Both the position numbers and the translations under genes were made by a program. The notes under the pieces were generated by a model. The model was not told where the DNA came from and did not search any database. It was given only the letters and a program-made list of their open reading frames with translations. Positions 17,952 through 26,276 of a stretch of 64,000 nucleotides of DNA are shown here, piece by piece. Numbering within the stretch: position 1 is the stretch's first letter; every line of letters begins with the position of its first letter. This DNA comes from an uncultured Porticoccus sp. Lineage in GTDB: Bacteria; Pseudomonadota; Gammaproteobacteria; Pseudomonadales; Porticoccaceae. The stretch spans positions 1-64,000 of the forward strand of contig NZ_CAJXST010000002.1 of assembly GCF_913061305.1 (NCBI RefSeq). Direction: 5' to 3'.

Positions 17952-18383
17952 CTAATTTGTCACCGGCACCAGTAAGACCTTCTGCCGGGCCCGGTGAATC
18001 ACGCCGGGGGCTGTTCCGCCGATCAGGGTATCGTAGAAAGGGCTGTGACCGTGGTTGCCGATGACGATCAGGTCTGCCTGTAGACGGTCCGCAGCCTGTA
18101 TCAATTGATCGACGGGCTTCCCTTCCAGCATGACTGCACGGCAGTTGATACCCCGGGCAGACAGGTCATCGGCCATGTTCTTCAGCCGTGTCAACGCCTC
18201 ATCGTAGGACAGCTGTATTTCTTTCTTCAGCTCTTCATCAGTGGCACCTTCCATACCCGGTAATTCAGTTTCCACGGTTGCCAGAATCAACACGGCACGG
18301 TACTGCATAGCCAGATCGATGGCCGCATCGAGCACACTCTCTGCATTTGAATCCAGGTCGATTGCCGCAAGTATGGTTTTCAT
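17952..18383 (-). CDS. Universal stress protein (UspA family)
   Basis: A 143-residue single-domain Usp (MKTILAAIDLDSNAESVLDAA start; VIGNHGHSPFYDTLIGGTA nucleotide-binding loop near the end). The loop is close to the G-2x-G-9x-G-S/T ATP-binding pattern, with one extra residue before the final GT. An upstream in-frame ATG would add 22 residues, but the chosen ATG at 18383 is preceded by AAGGAG and matches family starts. A 9/10 FNR/ANR box lies 73 bp upstream. Pseudomonas has several Anr-induced Usp proteins that support anaerobic survival, so a similar role is likely. Confidence 0.9.
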   Translation of the reverse strand: MKTILAAIDLDSNAESVLDAAIDLAMQYRAVLILATVETELPGMEGATDEELKKEIQLSYDEALTRLKNMADDLSARGINCRAVMLEGKPVDQLIQAADRLQADLIVIGNHGHSPFYDTLIGGTAPGVIHRARQKVLLVPVTN

Positions 18384-18421
18384 GGTGCAACTCCTTGGTT
18401 GACCTAAAAATGGCATAACAA

Positions 18422-18463
18422 ATTCTGCGGTGCCTGCCTCAGCTTGCAATTGATGTACGTCAA
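18422..18463 (-). promoter_or_regulatory. Candidate FNR/ANR-dependent promoter of the universal stress gene
   Basis: TTGAT-GTAC-GTCAA at 18450-18463 matches the FNR/ANR box at 9 of 10 positions, the best match noticed in the window. Read leftward, CAGAAT (18427-18422) lies at -12 to -7 when the box is centred at -41.5. The predicted start is near 18415, about 32 bp before the ATG at 18383. Confidence 0.65.
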
Positions 18464-18592
18464 GCGTGTCCCCGAAGAGGTTCTTCTCTTAGGGGGTACC
18501 ACTAAATAGACGGGTTAAGGCAGGTTTTGGGTTGCCGGCCATGGTATTTGGCTATCTATCTGAAATTCATGAATTATTTATGATTTTTTAAT

Positions 18593-18608
18593 TACCTCCT
18601 TGGTGGTA
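18593..18608. promoter_or_regulatory. Candidate NarL 7-2-7 site upstream of the third nitrate transporter
   Basis: TACCTCC-TT-GGTGGTA forms inverted heptamers with exact 7-2-7 spacing. Its centre is 53 bp upstream of the FNR box centre at 18653.5, nearly the same geometry as in the narK1 promoter (52 bp). Another heptamer, TACCACT, lies at 18497-18503. Confidence 0.5.
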
Positions 18609-18646
18609 TTAGCAGGCGAGCAGGTCTTTTTTACAAGCTTCGCCCG

Positions 18647-18688
18647 ATGACCTGGATCAACTGTCATACCGCAACCTCTAGGTAGATT
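18647..18688 (+). promoter_or_regulatory. Candidate FNR/ANR-dependent class II promoter of the third nitrate transporter
   Basis: ATGAC-CTGG-ATCAA (18647-18660) matches the FNR/ANR box at 8 of 10 positions and differs by one base from the box before narK1. TAGATT (18683-18688) lies at the -12 to -7 position for a box at -41.5. The predicted start is near 18695, 55 bp before the ATG. Confidence 0.6.
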
Positions 18689-18749
18689 CGGCTCATCAGT
18701 CCCGGTTGTCGTTTTACAGTCAGATACAGTTCCCGCGAGGAAAAACACC

Positions 18750-20222
18750 ATGTCCCAGGCAACAATCAATTTACTGGACCTCAAAGATCCGAAAATCAGG
18801 ATGCTGCATATTACGTGGTTCGCCTTTTTTCTCAGTTTTGTCGTCTGGTTCAGCCATGCCCCAATGCTGGCGGTAATCAAGGAGGCTTTTGACCTCACCG
18901 GAGAGCAGGTCAAGGCACTGATGATTCTCAATGTGGCCATGACCATTCCCGCCCGGATACTGATTGGTATTCTGGTAGACAAGTTTGGGCCACGACATAT
19001 TTTCAGCGGTTTGCTGATACTTTCCGGCGGTATCTGCCTGTTGTTTGCCACGGCCACCAGTTATGAACAGTTGGCGTTATTCCGTTTTCTGCTCGGCTTT
19101 GTCGGTGCAGGATTCGTGATTGGCATTCGTATGGTCGGTGAGTGGTTTCCGGCCAGACAGGTGGGCTTGGCGGAGGGTATATACGGTGGCTGGGGTAACT
19201 TCGGTTCTGCGGCCGGCGCCATGGCGCTGCCTACCATTGCCCTGATGTTTGGGGGTGATGACGGTTGGCGCTATGCCCTGGGTCTTACGGGTGTCGTCGC
19301 TTCCTTCTATGGTGTGTTTTACTACCTGAAAGCTCGCAATACGCCAAAGGGTTCCACCTATTTCAAACCGAAAAAATCCGGTGGCCTGGAAGTCTCCAGC
19401 TGGGGAGATTTCTGGTTTTACCTGGCGATGAATATCCCGATGTACATCGCTCTGGCGGTACTGACCTGGAAATTGTCTCCGTCCAACCTGGGACTGCTCT
19501 CCTCGGGAGGGGCCGGTGGTATCTACATCGGTCTGGTGCTGCTCTATCTATTCCAGGTGTACCAGATCTGGAAAGTGAACCACGAACACCTGAAACAGGG
19601 TGTCCCGGAAATGCAACGTTACCAATTCAGGCAGGTGGCGATTCTCGACGGGTCCTATTTTGTTACCTTCGGTTCCGAGCTGGCGGTGGTCTCGATGCTG
19701 CCATTGTTCTTCCTGGAAACCTTTGAGGGACTCGACCCAGTCAAGGCTGGGCTACTGGCCTCAGGATTCGCTTTCATGAATCTGGTGGCACGTCCCGGTG
19801 GCGGCTGGCTGAGTGACAGGTTCGGACGTCGGAAGACCCTGATGATTCTGATTTCCGGGCTCGCCGCAGGCTATTTCCTGCTTAGCCATATCAATGGCAC
19901 CTGGTGGATTTTTCTGGCGGTTCTCGCCACCATGTGCTGTTCGTTCTTTGTCCAGGCGGGGGAGGGTGCCGTGTTTGCCATGGTGCCGCTGGTACAGCGG
20001 CGCATGACCGGCCAGATCGCTGGTATGGCTGGAGCCTATGGCAACGTTGGTGGTGTGACCTATCTGACCATTCTGTCGTTTGTCGACTATCAAACTTTTT
20101 TTCTGCTGATTGCCGCTTCCGCTGTTCTGTTGTTTGTAGGTGTGATTTTCCTGAAGGAGCCTTCCGGCAAGATGGCCGAAGTATTACCTGATGGAACAGT
20201 GGAGCTGATCGACGTAAGCTGA
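18750..20222 (+). CDS. NNP-family nitrate/nitrite transporter (third paralogue, NasA/NarK-like)
   Basis: A 490-residue, 12-helix MFS protein with both NNP Gly-rich signatures: [17 protein letters not shown] (TM5) and [14 protein letters not shown] (TM11). It has the usual RxxxGxxxDKFG-like loop ([16 protein letters not shown]). It is closer in style to NasA/NrtP uptake transporters than to NarK2. The gene is followed by a PP2C/kinase fusion, an arrangement I recall for nasA in Pseudomonas. Here, however, it is linked to moaB-moeA and carries FNR- and NarL-type sites, suggesting an anaerobic respiratory role rather than assimilation. GAGGAAAA precedes the ATG. Confidence 0.92.
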   Translation: MSQATINLLDLKDPKIRMLHITWFAFFLSFVVWFSHAPMLAVIKEAFDLTGEQVKALMILNVAMTIPARILIGILVDKFGPRHIFSGLLILSGGICLLFATATSYEQLALFRFLLGFVGAGFVIGIRMVGEWFPARQVGLAEGIYGGWGNFGSAAGAMALPTIALMFGGDDGWRYALGLTGVVASFYGVFYYLKARNTPKGSTYFKPKKSGGLEVSSWGDFWFYLAMNIPMYIALAVLTWKLSPSNLGLLSSGGAGGIYIGLVLLYLFQVYQIWKVNHEHLKQGVPEMQRYQFRQVAILDGSYFVTFGSELAVVSMLPLFFLETFEGLDPVKAGLLASGFAFMNLVARPGGGWLSDRFGRRKTLMILISGLAAGYFLLSHINGTWWIFLAVLATMCCSFFVQAGEGAVFAMVPLVQRRMTGQIAGMAGAYGNVGGVTYLTILSFVDYQTFFLLIAASAVLLFVGVIFLKEPSGKMAEVLPDGTVELIDVS

Positions 20223-20255
20223 CATGGCAACCAACGTGACGGAGAAGGTGCATAC

Positions 20256-22007
20256 GTGAGTCAAGGGGGCATTGAAACAGGAAATGTTTTCCGGGCCACT
20301 GTGGGGTGTTGCTCCGATGCAGGCGTCAAACCGGTCAATGAGGATGCCGTGGGCTATCGTATTCCCGACGATCACCTGCTCAATACCAAAGGCATCGTTG
20401 TGGCGCTGGCAGACGGCGTCAGCACTGCCGAGGCGGGCAGGGAGGCGGCGGAGCTGTGCATTCGCTCGGTGCTAAACGATTACTATACGACCCCGGAGAC
20501 CTGGAGTGTCAAACATGCTATTCAGAAAATTCTCACCCCGCTGAATCGTCAACTTTATAGCCTGGGGCACGAAATCCACAATGAGGCGCGGGGTTATGTC
20601 ACCACCCTGAGTGTGCTGGTGATCAAGTCCCACCTGGGCTACCTGTTTCATATCGGCGACAGCCGTATCCACCGCCTGGCGGCAGAGGACGGACAATTAA
20701 CCCAGTTGACCCGGGATCACACGGCGGGTATTTCCACCGAACAGAATTACCTGATCCGCGCCATGGGTATGGATACCAGCCTCAATGTGGATGCCAGCAT
20801 TGTCACCCTTAAGCAGGGTGACATTTTTCTGCTCACCAGCGATGGGGTACACGACTTCCTTTCCATTGAAGCGTTGCGAGGACTGATCGAGCGCCATCCG
20901 GAAGATTACCAGCGCGCCTGTCGTACCATTGTTGCTGCTGCGCGGGCCGCCGGCAGTAATGACAACCTCAGTTGTGTGCTGCTGCGTGTCGATCACCTGG
21001 CGCTGGAGAATATCGAGGACCTTAACGAGCGGTTGACCCGGCTGCCGTTCCCGCCTGATCTGTCCCCCGGACTGAAGATTGATGGCTACGAAGTGTTGGC
21101 AGAAATGTATGCCAGCGAGCGAACTCAGCTCTACCAGGTGCGGGACCTGGACACTGGTGCGGAGCTGGTGATGAAAACCCCGTCGCAGAATTACTGTGAC
21201 AGCCCTGCCTATATTGAGCGCTTTATTATGGAGGAATGGATCGGTCTGCGGGTCGACCATCCCAATGTGGTCAAGGTGATCGCCCCGAAAGGGGAGAGAA
21301 AATTTCTCTACTACCTGATGGAACTGGTGCCGGGCTTGCCCTTGGACCAATGGCTGGAACAGCATCAGGAGCGCCGTCCGAGGGACCTGATCGCGCTGGT
21401 GGAGCAAATCGCTGCCGGCCTGGAGGCGCTGCACGAGAAGGAAACCGTGCACCAGGATCTGAAGCCCGGCAACATTATGGTGACGCCGGACATGGAGATT
21501 CGCATTGTTGATTTTGGCTCGGTGTATGTTCCCGGCATTCATGAAATCTTTACGCCGATGACCCGCGAAGTGGCACTGGGCACCCTGGACTATGCTGACC
21601 CCGCCTACCGCTTCCGTATCAACACCGGCATCCGTGGCGATATCTATTCCCTGGGCGTGATTGTCTACGAAATGTTTACCGGCTTTTTGCCCTATGGTCA
21701 CCGCATGGAAAAATGCCGTTCCCGGGAAGACTTCCTGCGGCTGCGCTACATTCCGAGTTACCATCACCGGGATCTGATTCCGTTTTGGTTTGACCGGGCG
21801 CTGGAAAAGGCTGTGTCCATCGAACCGGAACAGCGTTACGAAACCCTGCAGGGTTTCCTTCGGGACCTGAAACAACCCAACCCGGAATTTCTCAAGGAAG
21901 ACCCGCAGCGTCCGGTGGAGAAGGATATGCTGCTATTCTGGAAAATGCTTTCCTTTGTATTATTCGGGTTGCTGATCATTTCGCTGCTGGTGTCCGCCTC
22001 CCGCTGA
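20256..22007 (+). CDS. PP2C-type phosphatase / Ser-Thr protein kinase fusion with C-terminal membrane anchor
   Basis: 583 residues. The PP2C domain (about 10-250) has metal-binding motifs NEDAVGY near 28, ALADGVST, GDSRIHR, LLTSDGVHDFL and SNDNLSC. The kinase domain (about 265-530) has the catalytic Lys in ELVMKTP, the catalytic loop HQDLKPGNI near 398 (Gln for Arg in HRD) and DFGS near 419. No clear glycine-rich loop is visible. A single hydrophobic helix lies at about 558-578. A kinase and its likely antagonist phosphatase in one membrane-bound chain suggest reversible phosphorylation of a nearby membrane target, perhaps the adjacent transporter (inference). GTG start with GGAG, 33 bp after the transporter. 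Confidence 0.92.
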   Translation: MSQGGIETGNVFRATVGCCSDAGVKPVNEDAVGYRIPDDHLLNTKGIVVALADGVSTAEAGREAAELCIRSVLNDYYTTPETWSVKHAIQKILTPLNRQLYSLGHEIHNEARGYVTTLSVLVIKSHLGYLFHIGDSRIHRLAAEDGQLTQLTRDHTAGISTEQNYLIRAMGMDTSLNVDASIVTLKQGDIFLLTSDGVHDFLSIEALRGLIERHPEDYQRACRTIVAAARAAGSNDNLSCVLLRVDHLALENIEDLNERLTRLPFPPDLSPGLKIDGYEVLAEMYASERTQLYQVRDLDTGAELVMKTPSQNYCDSPAYIERFIMEEWIGLRVDHPNVVKVIAPKGERKFLYYLMELVPGLPLDQWLEQHQERRPRDLIALVEQIAAGLEALHEKETVHQDLKPGNIMVTPDMEIRIVDFGSVYVPGIHEIFTPMTREVALGTLDYADPAYRFRINTGIRGDIYSLGVIVYEMFTGFLPYGHRMEKCRSREDFLRLRYIPSYHHRDLIPFWFDRALEKAVSIEPEQRYETLQGFLRDLKQPNPEFLKEDPQRPVEKDMLLFWKMLSFVLFGLLIISLLVSASR

Positions 22008-22069
22008 TGGTTTCCACAGCCCACGCGGATCTGACCCGAATCAACCGAACTGAAGACAAGAGAGAATTT

Positions 22070-22606
22070 ATGTCCCACGCCGCCAAAGAATTTGTCCCCC
22101 TGCACATCGCCGTCCTCACGGTTTCCGACACTCGCACGCTGGAACAGGACAGCTCCGGCCAGTTGCTGGTGGACCGTCTTTCCGAAGCCGGCCACGTGCT
22201 GGCGGACCGGGTACTAGTCCCCGACGATATCTACCGTTTGCGTGCTGAGGTGTCCCGTTGGATTGCCGACCCCCAACTCCAGGTAGTGCTCGTGACCGGC
22301 GGCACTGGCTTCACTGATCGGGATTCCACTCCGGAGGCGCTGCTGCCACTGTTCGACAAACAGGTGGAAGGCTTTGGCGAGCTTTTCCGGCAAATTTCCT
22401 TTACCGAGATCGGCACTTCTACCGTGCAGTCCCGTGCGGTGGCGGGCCTGGCCAACCGCACGCTGGTGTTTTGTATGCCCGGTTCCACCAATGCCTGCCG
22501 CACCGCCTGGGACAGGATCCTCGGAGAGCAACTGGATGCCCGCACCCGCCCCTGCAATTTCATTCCTCATGTGGCGCGGGTTGCTGAATGCGAGGGCCGC
22601 TCATGA
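22070..22606 (+). CDS. moaB: Molybdenum cofactor biosynthesis protein MoaB (MogA/MoaB family)
   Basis: A 178-residue protein with the MogA/MoaB fold: IAVLTVSDTRTLEQDSSGQLL near the start, the VTGGTGFTDRDSTPEAL molybdopterin-binding loop and FCMPGSTNACRTAWD. It adenylylates or handles molybdopterin for Mo insertion, although some MoaB proteins are inactive paralogues of MogA. I chose the ATG at 22070. An in-frame ATG at 22007 overlaps the upstream stop but lacks a ribosome site and adds unconserved residues. Its stop overlaps the moeA start (ATGA), so the two are translationally coupled. Confidence 0.93.
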   Translation: MSHAAKEFVPLHIAVLTVSDTRTLEQDSSGQLLVDRLSEAGHVLADRVLVPDDIYRLRAEVSRWIADPQLQVVLVTGGTGFTDRDSTPEALLPLFDKQVEGFGELFRQISFTEIGTSTVQSRAVAGLANRTLVFCMPGSTNACRTAWDRILGEQLDARTRPCNFIPHVARVAECEGRS

Positions 22607-23835
22607 ACTGTTGTGACCGATCTGGATTAATGACTGTCGAAGAGGCGCTGGAGCAGCTTTTGGCCGCGGCACAACCACTGTCGGATACCGAAACCGTATC
22701 TTTGATGCAGGCCCTTGGTCGAGTGTTGGCTGCTGACCAAGAATCGCCGGTAGATGTGCCGCCGGCGGACAACAGTGCCATGGACGGTTTCGCCCTGCGC
22801 TTTGCCGACTGCAATACCGGCGAAGAAACCACCTTGCCGATCAGTCAGCGCATTCCGGCGGGTGCCGTGCCAGAGCCGCTGCAACCGGGTAGTGCCGCTC
22901 GTATCTTCACTGGCGCGGAAGTGCCTCCCGGTGCCGATACTGTGGTGATGCAGGAGCAGTGTCGTTGGGATGATGCCCGGGTGACCCTGGCCGCCGATAT
23001 CAAGTCCGGCACCAACATACGCCCCACCGGACAGGATATTCACTGCGGCGCCACTGTGTTGGCCCGGGGCCGCCGCCTCAAACCCCAGGACCTCGGCCTG
23101 CTGGCTTCGGTCGGTATTGCCGAGGTGCCAGTATACCGGCGCCTCAAGGTCGCTTTGTTGTGTACCGGCGATGAACTGGTGGAACCCGGCGAGCCGCTGC
23201 CGCCGGGACATATTTACAACTCCAACCGCTTTACCCTGATGGGGCAGTTGCAGGCACTGGGTTTCGATTATGTCGATCTGGGCAGGGTAGCGGATACGCC
23301 AGAGGCTACCGAGCAGGCGTTGCGCAGGGCCGCTGCCGAGGCCGACTGTATCATCAGCAGCGGCGGAGTCTCTGTGGGTGATGAGGACCACGTCAAGGGC
23401 TGTGTCGAGAAGCTGGGCAGCCTGGATCTGTGGCGCATGGCCATCAAACCCGGCAAGCCGCTGGCGTTCGGTCAGGTGCAGGGCACCCCCTTTATCGGCC
23501 TGCCCGGCAATCCCGCCTCGGTATTTGTCACCTTCGCCATTGCCGCGCGTCCCTATTTGTTGAAAAGCCAGGGGGCCAGTGATTACCTACCCACGCCAAT
23601 TCCCGTGATTGCCGGATTCAGTCGACCGCATGCGGCGAAACGTCAGGAATACCTGCGCGCACGGCTGGTTCAGGATGCGCAGGGGAAGGTGCGTGCCCAA
23701 CTGGCGGGCAGCCAGAGCAGCGGCGTGCTTTCCAGTGTTTCACAGGGCAATGGCTTTGTGGTGCACCGTCTCGGGGAAAGCATTGATGAGGGCAACGCCG
23801 TACCATACCTATCGTTTTCCGATCTGCTTTTCTAG
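22603..23835 (+). CDS. moeA: Molybdopterin molybdotransferase MoeA
   Basis: A 410-residue MoeA that inserts molybdate into adenylylated molybdopterin. Family motifs are all visible: PPADNSAMDGFALR, FTGAEVPPGADTVVMQE, CTGDELVEPGEPL, SSGGVSVGDEDHVK, KPGKPLAFG and GLPGNPASV. The start at 22603 overlaps the moaB stop by ATGA, and an upstream ATG at 22588 adds only five residues. It is the last gene of the rightward run transporter-phosphatase/kinase-moaB-moeA. It supplies cofactor for NarG, the only molybdoenzyme seen here. Confidence 0.95.
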   Translation: MNCCDRSGLMTVEEALEQLLAAAQPLSDTETVSLMQALGRVLAADQESPVDVPPADNSAMDGFALRFADCNTGEETTLPISQRIPAGAVPEPLQPGSAARIFTGAEVPPGADTVVMQEQCRWDDARVTLAADIKSGTNIRPTGQDIHCGATVLARGRRLKPQDLGLLASVGIAEVPVYRRLKVALLCTGDELVEPGEPLPPGHIYNSNRFTLMGQLQALGFDYVDLGRVADTPEATEQALRRAAAEADCIISSGGVSVGDEDHVKGCVEKLGSLDLWRMAIKPGKPLAFGQVQGTPFIGLPGNPASVFVTFAIAARPYLLKSQGASDYLPTPIPVIAGFSRPHAAKRQEYLRARLVQDAQGKVRAQLAGSQSSGVLSSVSQGNGFVVHRLGESIDEGNAVPYLSFSDLLF

Positions 23836-23864
23836 TCACCCCTCTCCAGCCATTCCCCGCTGAC

Positions 23865-23906
23865 TTGATCTGAATTCTATGAAGCCGGGGAGGCGGCTTC
23901 TATAAT
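23865..23906 (+). promoter_or_regulatory. Promoter of the metallo-beta-lactamase gene: FNR-like half-site, dyad and perfect -10
   Basis: A perfect TATAAT (23901-23906) has no -35-like hexamer at 16-18 bp. Instead TTGAT-CTGA-ATTCT (23865-23878) is centred 41.5 bp before the implied start at 23913. This is one perfect FNR half-site plus a poor second half (7/10). A perfect dyad GAAGCCG-N6-CGGCTTC (23881-23900) fills the space between them and could be an operator or the tail hairpin of moeA. Confidence 0.5.
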
Positions 23907-23961
23907 CAAAAGTAAAGCAGTCCCGGCGAAGGGTCGGGGCAGAAAATAAGGAAAGGGCACT

Positions 23962-25359
23962 ATGGGCAATCGGGTGACTCTGGCATTTTTGGGTGCCGCC
24001 AACACCGTAACGGGTTCGCGTTATCTTATTGAGGTAGATGATCGGCGGGTGCTGGTGGACTGTGGATTGTTTCAGGGCTACAAGCATCTGCGGGAGCGCA
24101 ACTGGAAACCCTTTCCGGTGGATCCCGGTACAATTGAAGCGGTGTTCCTTACCCATGCCCATCTGGATCACAGTGGCTACCTGCCGAGATTGGTCAAAGA
24201 CGGTTTTAATGGGCCGATTTACTGTACCCAGGCAACCCGTGACCTTTGTAAGATTCTGTTGGCCGATTCTGCTCATCTGCAGGAGGAGGAGGCGGAATAC
24301 CGCAATCGCCATCAATACAGCAAGCATCAGCCAGCCCTGCCGCTCTATACCCGACAGGATGCGGAAAAGGCCATGGAGCAATTTGAAGTGGTGGGATTCA
24401 GTTCCGTGGCAGATGCGCGTGCAGGCGAGTCGACTGCGACGGTGACCATGGGTGATATCGAGGCCAGTTTTTATGCCAATGGCCATATTCTCGGCTCCGC
24501 CTTTCTGGATGTGCATGCGGGCGGTCGGCATATTCTTTTCAGCGGCGATGTGGGCCGCAGCAATGACCTGATAATGCGGGCACCGGAACTGCCAGTATCC
24601 TGTGATTACCTGGTGATTGAATCCACCTATGGCAATCGTCTCCATGACAATCGCGATGTCTGGGACGTGGTATCTGAAATCATTAATGACACGGTGTCTG
24701 CGGGTGGCTCCGTACTGATCCCGACCTTTGCCGTAGGGCGTGCCCAGGCCATGCTTTACCTGATTACCGAGCTGCGGCAGCAGGGAAGAATTCCCTATTT
24801 ACCGGTCTTTCTGGATAGCCCCATGGCGATCAGTGCCACGGAGGTCATGCTTCGGCACCACCGCTATCACCGTCTGAACAAGGCTTCCTGCCAGCAGCTG
24901 TCACGGGATGTCACCTTTGCCCGAACGGTGGAGGATTCGATTGCCATCAATCGGGTGCATGTGCCGGCCATTATTCTCTCGGCCAGCGGCATGGCAACGG
25001 GTGGTAGGGTGCTGCATCATCTGCAGCGAATGCTCGGTGACCATCGCAATACTGTAATGTTTGCCGGTTATCAGGCACCGGGTACCCGGGGTGCCCGCCT
25101 GGTGGGGGGCGAGAAAAAGATCAAGATTTTCAATCGCTACCATGAGGTGAAAGCGCGGGTGGAATGTCTGGATTTTCTCTCTGCCCATGCCGACCGGCTG
25201 GAGTTGTTGCATTGGTTGCAGCAAATGCCCGCCGCGCCAAAACGCTGTTTTGTCACCCACGGTGATGAAGAGGCAGCCGACCAGTTTCGTATCAGCATTG
25301 GCGAAGAGCTGGGTTGGGATGCCTGTGTACCGGACATGGGCGACAAGGTGAAATTGTAA
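23962..25359 (+). CDS. Beta-CASP metallo-beta-lactamase fold hydrolase (RNA-processing type)
   Basis: A 465-residue protein with the metal site THAHLDHSG (H65, H67, D69, H70), GDVGRS, and the beta-CASP region (PTFAVGRAQ, SASGMATGGRVLHHL, HADRLELL). This is the architecture of RNase J/CPSF-73-like nucleases with a C-terminal RNA-specificity region, so an RNA endo- or exonuclease activity is expected. The substrate is unknown. AGGAAAGGG precedes the ATG. It has its own predicted promoter and ends next to the convergent OsmC gene. Its place between the Mo-cofactor genes and its FNR-like promoter suggest anaerobic expression. Confidence 0.9.
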   Translation: MGNRVTLAFLGAANTVTGSRYLIEVDDRRVLVDCGLFQGYKHLRERNWKPFPVDPGTIEAVFLTHAHLDHSGYLPRLVKDGFNGPIYCTQATRDLCKILLADSAHLQEEEAEYRNRHQYSKHQPALPLYTRQDAEKAMEQFEVVGFSSVADARAGESTATVTMGDIEASFYANGHILGSAFLDVHAGGRHILFSGDVGRSNDLIMRAPELPVSCDYLVIESTYGNRLHDNRDVWDVVSEIINDTVSAGGSVLIPTFAVGRAQAMLYLITELRQQGRIPYLPVFLDSPMAISATEVMLRHHRYHRLNKASCQQLSRDVTFARTVEDSIAINRVHVPAIILSASGMATGGRVLHHLQRMLGDHRNTVMFAGYQAPGTRGARLVGGEKKIKIFNRYHEVKARVECLDFLSAHADRLELLHWLQQMPAAPKRCFVTHGDEEAADQFRISIGEELGWDACVPDMGDKVKL

Positions 25360-25800
25360 TCAGGCCTGACTGACCCGCACGTCCGCAGTGAATTGCTTCT
25401 CGCTTGACAGGGAGTTGCTGACAAAGCAGTTTTGCTCTGCCTTGTGCAACAATTTCTCGGCTTTTTCCCGATCTTCCCCGTCAGCAATCGTCAATTGGGC
25501 GAGGGTGCTGATCCGGGTAAACAGTACTGTCTTTTCCACCTTGTCCAGAACACCTTCACTGGTGCATTGAATTTCCAGCCAGTCCAGACCGGCTGCACGG
25601 GCGATGGACCTGAAGGTCAGCGCCAGGCAGTTGGCCACGGCACCCAGCAGCATTTCTTCCGGGGTCCAGGTGTTGCCGGGCCCATCAAAATCCAATGGCG
25701 CAGCGACTTCGAGTGTGCAGTCATTTTTCAGTGTGGTGGCAAAGTTGCCCTGGGCTGTGCCGTAGGTCATTGCCTGGTACTGATGGGGTAGTGGTTGCAT
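25360..25800 (-). CDS. OsmC/Ohr-family protein
   Basis: A 146-residue OsmC-like protein (TWTPEEMLLGAVANCLALTFRSIARAAGL; later EQNCFVSNSLS). Two cysteines fit the family peroxidatic/resolving pair: one in VANCLAL (about residue 58) and one in EQNCFVS (about 125). Members reduce organic hydroperoxides or related oxidants. It abuts the stop of the convergent metallo-beta-lactamase gene. It is 14 bp after moaE on the same strand and may be the last gene of the moaC-moaD-moaE transcript. Confidence 0.88.
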   Translation of the reverse strand: MQPLPHQYQAMTYGTAQGNFATTLKNDCTLEVAAPLDFDGPGNTWTPEEMLLGAVANCLALTFRSIARAAGLDWLEIQCTSEGVLDKVEKTVLFTRISTLAQLTIADGEDREKAEKLLHKAEQNCFVSNSLSSEKQFTADVRVSQA

Positions 25801-25814
25801 AAACGGCCTCTGAT

Positions 25815-26276
25815 TCAGTTGTGCTGGTCCCAGCGCGCATTGCGCTGTTGGTCAGTCTGTTTTGCTTCAACCCATTGAGTGCTGCCATCCCGATAGTATT
25901 CTTTCTTCCAGAACGGCGCGTGGGTTTTCAGGTGATCCATAATAAATTCACAGGCGTTGAAAGCCGCTTCGCGATGGATACTACTGACACCGACGAAAAC
26001 AATTTGATCACCGGGCAACAGGTCGCCGATACGGTGCACAATGCGGATATCGATCAATGCCCAGCGTTGTGCGGCCTGTTCGGCCGTCTGTTGCAGGGAG
26101 GCCTCAGTCATACCGGGGTAATGCTCCAGGTGCATGAAGCCCAGCGGTTTATCGCCGGTGTCGCGCACCTGACCGGTAAATATTGCGATACCGCCCACGT
26201 CAGTTCTGTCGGCCTGTAACTGACGAATTTCCTGGCCGGTATCAAAGTCTGCGGCCTGTACCGCAATGGTTATCAT
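25815..26276 (-). CDS. moaE: Molybdopterin synthase catalytic subunit MoaE
   Basis: A 153-residue large subunit of molybdopterin synthase, which adds the dithiolene sulfurs to cPMP using thiocarboxylated MoaD. Conserved blocks visible: GIAIFTGQVRD, LEHYPGMTE, HRIGDLLPGD, SSIHREAAFNACEFIMDHLK and APFWKKE with the catalytic Lys pair. It overlaps the moaD stop by 4 bp. Length is normal. Confidence 0.95.
   Translation of the reverse strand: MITIAVQAADFDTGQEIRQLQADRTDVGGIAIFTGQVRDTGDKPLGFMHLEHYPGMTEASLQQTAEQAAQRWALIDIRIVHRIGDLLPGDQIVFVGVSSIHREAAFNACEFIMDHLKTHAPFWKKEYYRDGSTQWVEAKQTDQQRNARWDQHN

Noticed and set aside
18578-19057. A 159-codon minus-strand frame across the transporter promoter
   Set aside because: It covers the FNR/NarL-like sites and the start of a clearly real transporter gene on the other strand. 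Its sequence is unlike any family.
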